The notes under the pieces: model-generated
Database searches by the model: none
Seen by the model: the letters and a program-made list of their open reading frames with translations, nothing else
What the model was told of the DNA's origin: nothing
NCBI GenBank assembly: GCA_951812335.1
Contig: OX638293.1
Span: 372,001 to 436,000 of the forward strand
Direction of reading: 5' to 3'
DNA length: 64,000 nt
From: Rhodothermales bacterium
GTDB taxonomy: Bacteria > Bacteroidota > Rhodothermia > Rhodothermales > VXPQ01
Shown here: positions 9,468 to 18,934 of the stretch, in pieces
How positions within the stretch are numbered: position 1 is the first letter of the stretch
Layout: the number at the start of each line of letters is the position of its first letter
Made by a program: the position numbers and the translations under genes

Positions 9468-12400
9468 ATGAAGCAAAGCATTCTTGCGCTTTTTTTTATT
9501 TTGCTCTTATCTGGTCACACACCATGGTCATACGGGTATTGGTTATCTTCATATCCAGCCGAACGGAATGATCCGCATATTCTCGTTTTTTCCCGGACTA
9601 ATGGATTCAGGCATTCCAGCATCGAAGCAGGTATCGAGGCGATTCGCATGCTGGGACGAGCAAACCATTTCGAGGTGACGGCCACGGAGGATGCCAGCAT
9701 GTTCTCCGATTCGAGACTCGCCGCATTCGATGCGGTTGTCTTCCTAAACACCACCGGCGATGTGCTTAACGAGAAGCAGCAAGTCGCCTTCGAGCAGTAC
9801 ATCGCACAGGGTGGCGGCTTCGTCGGAATACACTCGGCAGCCGACACAGAATACGATTGGCCGTGGTACGGAGGGCTCGTCGGTGCGTATTTCGATAGTC
9901 ATCCCGCCATACAACAAGGTACGGTGCTGATCCCGGATGATGCGCACCCCTCTACGGCATCCCTTTCACAGCGCTGGCATCGCGTTGACGAATGGTACAA
10001 CTACAAAAGCAACCCTCGCGGTGCAGTCCACGTCCTTGCCGTTCTTGATGAAAGCACGTATAGCGGAGGCGCCCAGCCAGCCGATCACCCGATCTCCTGG
10101 TGTCATTTATACCAAGGCGGCAGGTCGTGGTATACCGGCATGGGACATACGGAAGAAACGTATTCAGAGCCCGAGTTTCTTGAACATATAAAGGGAGGCA
10201 TTGCTTTTGCTATTGGGGAAGGGGGCGATTGCTCCAGCACGCGGGACGCACAGTACCAGCAAACCGTACTGGACGAAAACCCGGTGAACCCCATGGAGTT
10301 GACCGTGACTCCCGATGGTGTGGCGCTTTACGTGGAGTTGTTTGGAACCGTCAAGAAATACGATCCCGCAACAGGAACAACCTCTATCGTTCTGAACCTG
10401 GATGTTTTCCACGAATTCGAGGATGGGCTTACCGGCATCACGCTGGATCCGGAATTCGAATCCAATGGATGGGTCTATCTTTTCTACTCGCCGGCGGGCG
10501 ATAATGCGGTCCAGCACGTTTCCCGATTCACGTTCAACGGGAGTACGATAGACCCGCTGAGCGAACGGATTCTACTCAAGATTCCTGTGCAACGGGACCA
10601 GTGTTGCCATACGGCCGGCGCACTCGCATTTGGTCCTGACGGCAATCTTTTCATCTCGACCGGCGACAATACAAACCCGTTCGAATCCGACGGCTTCGCA
10701 CCCTTGGACGAGAGAAGCGGTCGAGCAGCATGGGACGCCCAGGGGTCATCCGGCAACACAAACGACCTGCGAGGCAAGATACTCAGGATCAAACCCTTGC
10801 CTAACGGAACCTATGCGATCCCCGATGGCAACCTTTTTCCGGTCGATACGGACTCCACCCGCCCTGAAATCTACATTACGGGTACACGTAACCCGTTCCG
10901 ATTTTCGATCGATCACGAGACCGGCTGGCTGTATTGGGGAGATGTCGGCCCGGATGCCGGGAGATACGACCGGGCACGTGGCCCCCGAGGCCATGACGAA
11001 TGGAACCGCGCCATTGAGGCCGGCAATTTCGGTTGGCCATATTGTATAGGCAATAACAAACCATACCGGGATTATGATTTGGGTACGGGAAATAGTGGAG
11101 ACTTCTTTGACTGCACAGCCCCGATAAACGATTCGCCGAACAACACCGGGCTGAGAAAACTACCACCTGCCCGAAATGCCTGGATATGGTATCCATATGG
11201 AGAATCTCCAGACTTCCCCCAGCTTGATGGAAATGGTGTGGGGCGAACAGCGGCAGCGGGACCGGTTTATCATTTTGATCCCGACCTGAAATCGTCCCGA
11301 AAATTGCCCCGCTATTTCGACAAATCGCTCTTTATCTATGAATGGTCTCGAAACTGGATCAAGGAAATAAAATTTGACGATCAGGGGGATATCCTCATTA
11401 TTCAGCCCTTTCTGTCGAGTTTTCACTTCAATTCCGTGATCGACATGGAATTGGGGCCGGATGGCGCATTATACCTGCTTGAATGGGGAAGCGACAAATT
11501 CAGCCGGAACAACACGGATGCCCGGCTTTTGCGCATTGAATTCAATCCCCGCAATAAGGCTCCGGTGGCTACGGCGGAGGCATCCCCTGACGCAGGCCCC
11601 CTGCCGTTAACGGTCCAGTTCGACGCAAGGCGCTCCTTTGATCCGGATTCGTTCGAAGAGCTTGATTACGAATGGGATTTCACCAGCGATGGACAGATCG
11701 ATGCAACCGACCCCACGCCGACATACACGTTCACGAAGGCCGGCTTACACAATGTACGCCTGACGGTGCGCGATCGGTCCGGCAGCGTTGGTGTTGCGAC
11801 CGTCCCCATCGTGGCAGGTAATTCGCGCCCTGTTGTCTCCATCGAAGAACCGGCCAACGGTTCTTTCTTTGCATGGGGACAGTCCGCCTCGTATACAGTG
11901 AAGGTGGAGGATGCAGAAGATGGTCGGACGGAAGCCGGTATTGACTGTGAAGAAGTGGAAACGCAACCAGCTATTGGCCATGACGCACATAGCCACGGGG
12001 AACGCATTTACCACGGCTGTACCGGGACGTTTGAGTTGACCCAATCTCACGGGGCGGATGGATCCGACGTGTTCTATGTGATCGAAACCACCTATACCGA
12101 TCAAGGTGGAGAGGCCAACGCCCCGCTCACAGGACAAGCCATCGCGATACTCCAACCTCTGCGCAAAGAGGCCGAACATTTTCGTCTCTCGAATCGGCTT
12201 ACCATCGTATCCGCGGATGATTCACAAGGATTGCGCGCAGTATCCAGAATCACGTCAGGGGAATATATAGCTCTGAACCCGGTAAATCTCGCTGGTATTG
12301 AAGCTATATCGTATCGACTCAACCCGGCTGTTGCGGGAACAGAGATTTCGGTGCATGTGGATTCGATCAACGGGTTGCGGATCAGTTCTCTTATCATTAC

Positions 12401-12842
12401 GGACGAACTTTGGGGAACGGGATACATCGATATAACCACACCTATCATTGATCCCGGAGGAATCCATGAGCTTTATTTCGTATTTGAAAACGATTCCGAA
12501 ACGGAATTACTTGGAACATTGAATTATGTGGATTTCATTAGCGAAGTAGGAACTTCCACATACATCACTTCGCCAGATATTGAAAATCACTTCTTTCCTC
12601 CTTTTCCGAATCCCGCGAATACCTCCATACAATTTCAATACACGCTTCGGAAACCACAATCCGTACGCATAGAAATCTACACAATGCTTGGAAGACGTGT
12701 AGCTCTACTCGTTGACGAAGTACAGAACGGTGGAGAACACAGCCTGGTTATGCAAAAAGGCCATCTGGCCAGCGGGACATACATCTGCCGAATCCGTATC
12801 GGCGAGCAGTATTATTCTCATGGATTCATCGTTGCCCAATAA
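9468..12842 (+). CDS. Large secreted ThuA / sugar-dehydrogenase-like / PKD / CBM6-like protein with T9SS sorting domain
   Basis: A 1124-residue multidomain protein with a signal peptide (MKQSILALFFILLLSG). In order: a ThuA-like glutamine-amidotransferase-fold domain (about 38-252, with FSRTNGFRHSSIEAG and GGGFVGIHSAADTEYDW); a glucose/sorbosone dehydrogenase-type beta-propeller (about 268-700, with PRPEIYITGTRNPFRFSID-like blades); a PKD domain (about 705-790); a CBM6-like carbohydrate-binding module starting at LRKEAEHF; and a C-terminal type IX sorting domain (FFPPFPNPANTSI to the end). The domains suggest an exported, surface-displayed carbohydrate-acting enzyme. Whether the propeller binds PQQ is unknown. 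It sits 5 bases after the polymerase gene and 12 bases before the flippase gene, so it is embedded in the exopolysaccharide operon. Confidence 0.85.
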   Translation: MKQSILALFFILLLSGHTPWSYGYWLSSYPAERNDPHILVFSRTNGFRHSSIEAGIEAIRMLGRANHFEVTATEDASMFSDSRLAAFDAVVFLNTTGDVLNEKQQVAFEQYIAQGGGFVGIHSAADTEYDWPWYGGLVGAYFDSHPAIQQGTVLIPDDAHPSTASLSQRWHRVDEWYNYKSNPRGAVHVLAVLDESTYSGGAQPADHPISWCHLYQGGRSWYTGMGHTEETYSEPEFLEHIKGGIAFAIGEGGDCSSTRDAQYQQTVLDENPVNPMELTVTPDGVALYVELFGTVKKYDPATGTTSIVLNLDVFHEFEDGLTGITLDPEFESNGWVYLFYSPAGDNAVQHVSRFTFNGSTIDPLSERILLKIPVQRDQCCHTAGALAFGPDGNLFISTGDNTNPFESDGFAPLDERSGRAAWDAQGSSGNTNDLRGKILRIKPLPNGTYAIPDGNLFPVDTDSTRPEIYITGTRNPFRFSIDHETGWLYWGDVGPDAGRYDRARGPRGHDEWNRAIEAGNFGWPYCIGNNKPYRDYDLGTGNSGDFFDCTAPINDSPNNTGLRKLPPARNAWIWYPYGESPDFPQLDGNGVGRTAAAGPVYHFDPDLKSSRKLPRYFDKSLFIYEWSRNWIKEIKFDDQGDILIIQPFLSSFHFNSVIDMELGPDGALYLLEWGSDKFSRNNTDARLLRIEFNPRNKAPVATAEASPDAGPLPLTVQFDARRSFDPDSFEELDYEWDFTSDGQIDATDPTPTYTFTKAGLHNVRLTVRDRSGSVGVATVPIVAGNSRPVVSIEEPANGSFFAWGQSASYTVKVEDAEDGRTEAGIDCEEVETQPAIGHDAHSHGERIYHGCTGTFELTQSHGADGSDVFYVIETTYTDQGGEANAPLTGQAIAILQPLRKEAEHFRLSNRLTIVSADDSQGLRAVSRITSGEYIALNPVNLAGIEAISYRLNPAVAGTEISVHVDSINGLRISSLIITDELWGTGYIDITTPIIDPGGIHELYFVFENDSETELLGTLNYVDFISEVGTSTYITSPDIENHFFPPFPNPANTSIQFQYTLRKPQSVRIEIYTMLGRRVALLVDEVQNGGEHSLVMQKGHLASGTYICRIRIGEQYYSHGFIVAQ

Positions 12843-12854
12843 CGCAATGAAACC

Positions 12855-14174
12855 ATGAAAACGAAAAACACCTCTCAGAACGACAAGCGAGATAAGATCC
12901 TGTCGAGGCAAAACAAGCCATTGCGAGTCAATATCTTGCACAATGTATCCTGGTTAAGTGCAGGTACCTTTCTGGTTAAACCGATCTGGCTCCTTTTCAT
13001 AACCGCCCTTTGCATGCGTATACTTCAGGCGCACGAATATGGGGTACTGAACAACTGCTTGGCTGTTATGATGATGTTTGCCCCTGTTGCCGACTTGGGA
13101 ACAGGGAATCTCGTGATTCGAGATGTGGCGCGCGATTTATCAAAAGCATCATCTTATTTTTCCAACACTTTACTAAGTCGCTTCGGACTCAGCATTCCTG
13201 CTTTTTTGTTGGGATTTGTGTTGGGATGGGCCCTTGGATTTGACACTGGAGAACTTTCTGCTCTCGCTTTTGCCGGTATATATGTAATGTCCCTGCGCCA
13301 GATCGAGCTTTGTCGCTCTTTTTACCGGGCGTTTGAAGTGCTGAAGTACGAATCCATTTCTCTGGTGGTTGAAAAAATACTGGTAGTAGGCGGAGGTATT
13401 TTGATGTTGCTTACTACCAAATCGGCGGAGGGAACACTCGGTGGGATGACTCTTGGGATCACACTTACCCTTTCCTTAAATCTTCTCTGGATACATAGTC
13501 GGCTGACTCCGTTTCGGATGCGTCTGTTTCGCCCTCAGGCGTCCATCGCCATTTTCAAGACGGCGCTACCTCTTGGAATCGTAATGCTCCTTACCATGAT
13601 GTATCTTCGGATTGGCGGCATAATCCTTGAGGCTGTTGCCGGAGAAATTCCTGCTGCCCAGTACTACGCCGCTTTCAGAATTGTTGAAGCCCTTCAGGTT
13701 CTACCCATGATTGTCGTGGCAGCCATCCTGCCGCGTCTTTCTTCCCTGTTCCATCAAGGCCGGCGCGATCAATTCAGCAATATTCTGAAGCGTAGTATTG
13801 CCAGCACAGCGATCATCACGCTATGTTCCGCCATAGCTCTAACCTTTTGGGGATCGGACATTATCCGCTTGCTTGACCCAAGTCTGGGTTTCGATGCTTC
13901 GGGACGCGTTCTGCAAATGATCTGCTGGGCCCTTCCGCTCATGACGGTCAACTACATACTTGTAGCCGCTCTGATCGCTTCGAACGAACACCGCCATCTG
14001 GTGGTCATTATGGCACTGGTCCTACTCGCCAATGGCGCAATAGTGTATATACTGGCGCCGTATGTATCTTATTTTGGAGCTGTCATCGGACTCCTGGCCA
14101 GTGAATGCATCGTTCTGGCAGCAACAACGTACCGAATTCGGCGTGTGATTGGCAATCCCTATCCGACCCAATGA
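12855..14174 (+). CDS. Polysaccharide flippase (Wzx-like, MOP superfamily)
   Basis: This inner-membrane flippase is predicted to move the lipid-linked repeat unit to the periplasmic face. The 439-residue protein has about 12 hydrophobic helices and the N-terminal MOP pattern (NILHNVSWLSAGTFL, then YGVLNNCLAVMMMFAPVADLG). The second half repeats the fold (TALPLGIVMLLTMMYLRIGG). The length is normal for Wzx. The ATG at 12855 follows the previous stop by 12 bases. The stop overlaps the next start as ATGA. The position between polymerase and glycosyltransferases fits a Wzx/Wzy-dependent pathway. Confidence 0.87.
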   Translation: MKTKNTSQNDKRDKILSRQNKPLRVNILHNVSWLSAGTFLVKPIWLLFITALCMRILQAHEYGVLNNCLAVMMMFAPVADLGTGNLVIRDVARDLSKASSYFSNTLLSRFGLSIPAFLLGFVLGWALGFDTGELSALAFAGIYVMSLRQIELCRSFYRAFEVLKYESISLVVEKILVVGGGILMLLTTKSAEGTLGGMTLGITLTLSLNLLWIHSRLTPFRMRLFRPQASIAIFKTALPLGIVMLLTMMYLRIGGIILEAVAGEIPAAQYYAAFRIVEALQVLPMIVVAAILPRLSSLFHQGRRDQFSNILKRSIASTAIITLCSAIALTFWGSDIIRLLDPSLGFDASGRVLQMICWALPLMTVNYILVAALIASNEHRHLVVIMALVLLANGAIVYILAPYVSYFGAVIGLLASECIVLAATTYRIRRVIGNPYPTQ

Positions 14175-15352
14175 ACAAGCGATCCGTGAGCAGACAACCA
14201 ACCATCGCGATCGTTTCCCAAAATCGCCTTGACACCGGGGGTATCGAAAAAAATATCCTCCAGTTAATTTCCCAACTGAGGGATCGATTTGAGCTTCATA
14301 TTATCGGTCCGATGGAGCCAGCCTTCCTTAGGCAAGCGCGGGATGTTAACCTGTATCTCCCAGAATGTTTTCACCAAACGAAAAGGTATTCGAAAGGAGA
14401 TCCCAAGAGCATCCTGCAATTGGCCCGTGTCATTCGGAATACCAATGCAGATATCGTACATACACAGGATCCGCGTGCCAGAATGCTTGCACATCCTGCC
14501 GCCAGAATCGTGGGAGCTGCTGCTGTCCATACATACCACATGAGTCCGCTTTTCTATGATACACCGGAATGGCGGAAGTGGCTGGACCTACGGCTGGAAG
14601 GTATCTACAACAAATGCATCACTGGTCGGACTATCTTCGTTTCGTCGCATGTACATCAGCTGTATATGGATCACGGATTGATTTCGCCAGATAAAAGCGT
14701 TGTCATTCGAAACGGAATCCATATTTCCTTTTCGAGTTCGCCGGCAACATCACGTATTGCATCCGACTATCGCAAAGAACTGGAAGTTGGAAACAACGAG
14801 ATACTGATCTGTACTGTTGGCCGCCTGACTCCTCAGAAAGGTGTGGATTTTTTCATTCGGGCTATAGCTCGTTTGACCTACCGTAGCCCTGCGCTAAAAT
14901 TCAAGGCGGTTATAGCCGGGGATGGCCCCATCCGCAGTGACCTAGAGCGAATAGCAAGAAAACTTGAAGTAACCGGGCTTGTTCAGTTCGTAGGCCGACT
15001 AAACGCATCAGAAGTAGCTAGCCTGTTGACTCAGTCAGATATATTCACACTGGCGTCTCGTTACGAATGCTTTCCTTATACCATACTGGAAGCAATGGCT
15101 GCCGGCTTGCCATGCATTGTGAGCAATGTGGGGGGCAACACGGAAATGGTGACCCACAATGTAAATGGCCTCGTATCCAATCAAGGCGATGTAGATACAC
15201 TTGCCGAACACCTTGAACTGCTTGTTCGTGATGCAGATACTCGCAAAAGGTTTGGAAACCAGAGTTTGCAGCGAGTAAAACATTTTTCCGTTGAGAACAT
15301 GGCAAAGGCCACCGCAGCACTTTACGATCAGGTCCTTTTGGAGAAGAGATAG
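14171..15352 (+). CDS. Glycosyltransferase family 4 protein
   Basis: A 393-residue GT-B enzyme predicted to transfer a sugar from a nucleotide donor to the growing lipid-linked repeat unit at the cytoplasmic face. The N-terminal domain has the acceptor-side motif LDTGGIEKNILQL. The C-terminal donor domain has TVGRLTPQKGVDFFIRAI and the E-x7-E type motif in ECFPYTILEAMAAGLPCIVS. It starts at the ATG at 14171, which overlaps the flippase stop by four bases; the frame is open further upstream but only inside the flippase gene. The sugar specificity cannot be read from sequence. Confidence 0.9.
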   Translation: MNKRSVSRQPTIAIVSQNRLDTGGIEKNILQLISQLRDRFELHIIGPMEPAFLRQARDVNLYLPECFHQTKRYSKGDPKSILQLARVIRNTNADIVHTQDPRARMLAHPAARIVGAAAVHTYHMSPLFYDTPEWRKWLDLRLEGIYNKCITGRTIFVSSHVHQLYMDHGLISPDKSVVIRNGIHISFSSSPATSRIASDYRKELEVGNNEILICTVGRLTPQKGVDFFIRAIARLTYRSPALKFKAVIAGDGPIRSDLERIARKLEVTGLVQFVGRLNASEVASLLTQSDIFTLASRYECFPYTILEAMAAGLPCIVSNVGGNTEMVTHNVNGLVSNQGDVDTLAEHLELLVRDADTRKRFGNQSLQRVKHFSVENMAKATAALYDQVLLEKR

Positions 15353-15423
15353 CGGACTGGAACAAAGATCAGATATGTAATCACTCCATACGCCTTCTCC
15401 AAAACCTCAGACAGGGATTCGCG

Positions 15424-16614
15424 ATGCACAACAAACCTGTTCTTGTTCTTGCTCCGCATCTTACCTATCCAACCCGGAACGGCGCCGATATTCTAATCGA
15501 CCGACGCTGGGAAGCATACAGCAGCCACGTTCCAAAGGTGGATGTAATAGGCAAGGAAACCATCTCGACATTCCGGGATGGGCGGCTACAACACCGAACC
15601 TCCTTCGTAAACCGGCACCGCCGGAAGATATGGGCTGCTCTTTGGACAATCCTTAGACATTCTCACTACCTCCTCGAAAAATTCCTGACCCCGTCATACA
15701 TCCGTGTGGCACGACATCATCTGGAAGATGAAACATATGGACTCGTCGTATTCAGCTACCTCTGTACAGCCACCTTGTATGATCGATCAGGCGCAAAAAA
15801 GCGTCCTTACGTGATTGAAACACATAATGACGATTTCAAATGGTTCGCGAATATGGGTAACTCGACTCGTAATCCTCTCGCTTCTTACGTGGCCAGCCTG
15901 TCGTACAAGTGGACCAAAAATTTTCTTCTCAAACACTCCGAAGACTTTGTTTTTCTACACGTAACGGAGCAGGACCGGCAGGGCTACAACGAAGCGGCGC
16001 CCGAACATCGCTCACTCGTTGCATCCATAGGGGTAGACTCGCCTGAGGCCATCCCTTTTCGTATTCCCTACGACGGTATACCCCGCCTTCTCTTTATAGG
16101 CTCACTCAATACACGCATGAATGAAGATGCCTTGCGCCACTTTGCCGATAATTTCTATTCAGAACTTATGTTTTCCCTTGATGGCAAGCTTTGCATTGCG
16201 ATCGTTGGTAGTAACCCGACCGTAAGCATCAGGCATCTATGTTCTGAAAAAAAATGGAACCTGTATGCGGATGTGTCGGAAGAGGAACTCCACTACCAAT
16301 TCTCCCAGGCAACGTGTGCAATATTACCTTTTCCATACGCTACGGGCGCTAAACTGAAATTACTGAATTCGCTGGCTCACGGAGTTCCTTTTCTGGCCAC
16401 ATCCAGCGTGATCATCCCGGACGAGTTATCCCGATTCCCTTGTCTCGTAGCCGATAATGCATCTGCGTGGGCGACACATATCAGACGATTGATGACGGAA
16501 TCTCCCCAGCAACAAACAGGCAAGTTACTCACAAGAATAAAACCATATACCTGGAAAACCATCGCTGAGCAGCTTGCCGATTCCCTGGAATCAATTCTTC
16601 CGCGTGAAGCATGA
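15424..16614 (+). CDS. Glycosyltransferase, GT-B fold
   Basis: A 396-residue protein with the N-terminal pattern VLVLAPHLTYPTRNGADI and a C-terminal donor-binding half (RLLFIGSLNTRMNEDALRHF, then CAILPFPYATGAKLKLLNSL and GVPFLATS). It is the style of GT4/GT1-like enzymes seen in capsule loci. It probably adds one residue of the exopolysaccharide repeat. It lies 71 bases after the preceding glycosyltransferase and overlaps the sulfotransferase start as ATGA. Substrate and linkage are unknown. Confidence 0.8.
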   Translation: MHNKPVLVLAPHLTYPTRNGADILIDRRWEAYSSHVPKVDVIGKETISTFRDGRLQHRTSFVNRHRRKIWAALWTILRHSHYLLEKFLTPSYIRVARHHLEDETYGLVVFSYLCTATLYDRSGAKKRPYVIETHNDDFKWFANMGNSTRNPLASYVASLSYKWTKNFLLKHSEDFVFLHVTEQDRQGYNEAAPEHRSLVASIGVDSPEAIPFRIPYDGIPRLLFIGSLNTRMNEDALRHFADNFYSELMFSLDGKLCIAIVGSNPTVSIRHLCSEKKWNLYADVSEEELHYQFSQATCAILPFPYATGAKLKLLNSLAHGVPFLATSSVIIPDELSRFPCLVADNASAWATHIRRLMTESPQQQTGKLLTRIKPYTWKTIAEQLADSLESILPREA

Positions 16615-17603
16615 CCATTACCTCGCAACATATGAACGGGATTGTCCCCATTCTGAAACAAGCAATCAAAGAAGCGATCTGGAGCCTCACGCGGCATGAA
16701 AAGGGCCGAAAAGGCGATATTTTCTTATTCTCGACTCGCCGAAGCGGAAGCACTCTTCTTATGGAAACGATTGCTGCCAACCGGGGGGTGAGCTACATAG
16801 ATCAGCCTTTCTCATTGTACCATGCGAAACCCGATCAGCTATCCATACTACCCATCGTTTCTGACAGCAAATATGTCGAACTCAGTGACGAAGATATGAA
16901 TCGGGTGTACGACTATCTTTCAAAGCTTCTGAACGGCGAATTGAAAGTAAATGCTCCTTGGGAATTCTGGAAATCCAACTTTGATTGGGTATCGGATCGA
17001 TTTGTCTTGAAAATTGTTAACGCCAAAGGATTAATCGAACGCATCAGCGATCAATTCGATGCTATTCATATTGTCTATTTAATCCGTCACCCGATCCCTA
17101 CAGCACTCTCGGCGATCAGAAACAACTGGACACTTACAACAAATTCTTTTTTGCAGAATCCTCATTTTATAGAAAAATATATGAATAATGATCTCCTTGC
17201 ATTTAGTCATGATATAAAAAATAGAGGTGATATAGTACAGTGTCATGTTTTAAATTGGACATTGGAAAATCTAATTCCTCTTCGTACATTTCAATATCAT
17301 AACCATTGGTTTTGTATGAGTTATGAAGAAATGATCCTCTATCCAGGCGAAACCATAGAAAAACTGAGCCATGTACTGAAACTTACCGATCTCGATAATA
17401 TGAGAAGGTTCATTACAAATCCCTCTCGTTCAACCAAGCAAGTATTATCACAGGTTCACCATCTCAGAAATGTGCAGGATCGTATTCGGAATTGGAAAAA
17501 AAATATTAACGAAAGGGAAGAAAAAGAGGTTATGAAAATTCTGGAACGCTTTGAAATAGATATCTATCGCAGTGGTAGTTACGAAGCATATATGCAGGTA
17601 TGA
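16611..17603 (+). CDS. Sulfotransferase family protein
   Basis: A 330-residue PAPS-dependent sulfotransferase candidate. The 5'-phosphosulfate-binding loop is visible as FLFSTRRSGSTLLMETI at about residues 38-54. The 3'-phosphate-binding region is VYLIRHPIPTALSAIRNNW around residues 160-178. It overlaps the preceding glycosyltransferase by four bases (ATGA), so it belongs to the same transcription unit; an internal ATG at 16632 is also possible. In this context it most likely sulfates the exopolysaccharide or its lipid-linked intermediate. The stretch around 17130-17300 is strikingly AT-rich compared with the neighbouring housekeeping genes, consistent with transfer. Confidence 0.85.
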   Translation: MTITSQHMNGIVPILKQAIKEAIWSLTRHEKGRKGDIFLFSTRRSGSTLLMETIAANRGVSYIDQPFSLYHAKPDQLSILPIVSDSKYVELSDEDMNRVYDYLSKLLNGELKVNAPWEFWKSNFDWVSDRFVLKIVNAKGLIERISDQFDAIHIVYLIRHPIPTALSAIRNNWTLTTNSFLQNPHFIEKYMNNDLLAFSHDIKNRGDIVQCHVLNWTLENLIPLRTFQYHNHWFCMSYEEMILYPGETIEKLSHVLKLTDLDNMRRFITNPSRSTKQVLSQVHHLRNVQDRIRNWKKNINEREEKEVMKILERFEIDIYRSGSYEAYMQV

Positions 17604-17716
17604 GCCTTTCAAATCTTGCCTGGAAGAAACCCCGGTCGCACTCACCCCTCTGTTGACAGGCCTCAGTAAACCGTGTACCTTTCCCTCTGCAAAAGAGCGG
17701 AACACGTACAATCAGG

Positions 17717-18754
17717 ATGACAACGCCTTCCTCAAACGAACCGGCAAATAGCGACCTCGCTTATCAGGAGGAAATCCTGCAAGGCGTTTCTCGCACGTTC
17801 GCCCTCACGATCCCGCAGCTTCCGGACAAACTGCGCGACGTAGTAGGCAATGCCTATTTGCTGTGCCGCATCACGGACACCATCGAAGACGAACCCAGCC
17901 TGTCCGCCGGGCAGAAGCGGGCTTTCGCGGAACGTTTTGCCGAAGTCGTTGCAGGCCGGGCGGAAGCAGAGTCTTTCGCGCGTGAACTCGGCGCATTGCT
18001 GTCGTCTTCCACGACCCCAAGCGAACACGACCTGATCGCCAACACCGTCCGGGTCATTCGCATCGCCAGCGGATTCAATACCGCCCAGAGAGGAGCGCTC
18101 GAACGCTGCGTCAGAATCATGGCGGGCGGCATGGCGGAGTTTCAACAAAACGCCACGCCCGACGGTCTGAACGACGTCCCTCATCTTGATCGCTATTGCT
18201 ATTATGTCGCAGGCGTGGTCGGCGAAATGCTCACCGAGCTGTTTTGCGACTATTCCACCGAGATCAATGCACGGCGAGAGGAATTGCTTCCGCTGTCCGT
18301 CTCCTTCGGACAAGGGTTGCAAATGACCAATATCCTCAAGGACGTATGGGATGACTGGGATCGCGGCGCATGCTGGCTTCCGCAGGATGTCTTCCTCGCT
18401 GCCGGTTTCGATCTGCGCTCCTTATCTCCCGGTCAGGCCGATCCCGGCTTCATCAAGGGATTATCCGAACTCGTGGCGATCGCCCGCCGGCACCTCGCGA
18501 ACGCGTTGCGGTACACGTTGATCATACCCGCTCACGAGACGGGTATCCGCCGACACTGCCTGTGGGCATTGGGCATGGCCGTCCTCACCCTGCGCCGCAT
18601 TCACGCAACGCCCACGTTCAGCAGCGGGCAGGAAGTGAAAATTTCCCGGCGCAGCGTGTGGACCGTCGTCGTCGTGACCAGCGCTCTGGCCCGCTCGAAT
18701 CTGGCGCTGAAATTCCTTTTCGGGACGTTGACCCGAAAGCTGCCTTCTTCCTGA
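17717..18754 (+). CDS. Squalene/phytoene synthase family enzyme (squalene-synthase-like)
   Basis: The family condenses two prenyl diphosphates head-to-head, typically two farnesyl diphosphates to presqualene diphosphate and then squalene or dehydrosqualene. The 345-residue protein has [12 protein letters not shown] at 25-36, the first aspartate-rich motif DTIED at 54-58 and the second DVWDD at 209-213 within [17 protein letters not shown] hydrophobic C-terminal segment (about 312-340) resembles the membrane anchor of squalene synthases. It opens a four-gene plus-strand group with two MpaB-type oxygenases and an FAD enzyme. The product (squalene, dehydrosqualene or phytoene) cannot be decided from the motifs. 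Confidence 0.88.
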   Translation: MTTPSSNEPANSDLAYQEEILQGVSRTFALTIPQLPDKLRDVVGNAYLLCRITDTIEDEPSLSAGQKRAFAERFAEVVAGRAEAESFARELGALLSSSTTPSEHDLIANTVRVIRIASGFNTAQRGALERCVRIMAGGMAEFQQNATPDGLNDVPHLDRYCYYVAGVVGEMLTELFCDYSTEINARREELLPLSVSFGQGLQMTNILKDVWDDWDRGACWLPQDVFLAAGFDLRSLSPGQADPGFIKGLSELVAIARRHLANALRYTLIIPAHETGIRRHCLWALGMAVLTLRRIHATPTFSSGQEVKISRRSVWTVVVVTSALARSNLALKFLFGTLTRKLPSS

Positions 18755-18934
18755 ATCATGTCGCCGCATAGATCGTTTGCGCCTGCTTCGTGGACTTGTA
18801 CGGAACCTCTGATCATAAAATTAAATTTATTTGTGCTGTGTATATGTATTTTGCTCTGCGTTATAGCAAGATTGAGACACCTCGACTTTCCGGCCTGAAA
18901 ACATGCTGGACTCGATAAAAATTGAAGCGGGTAC

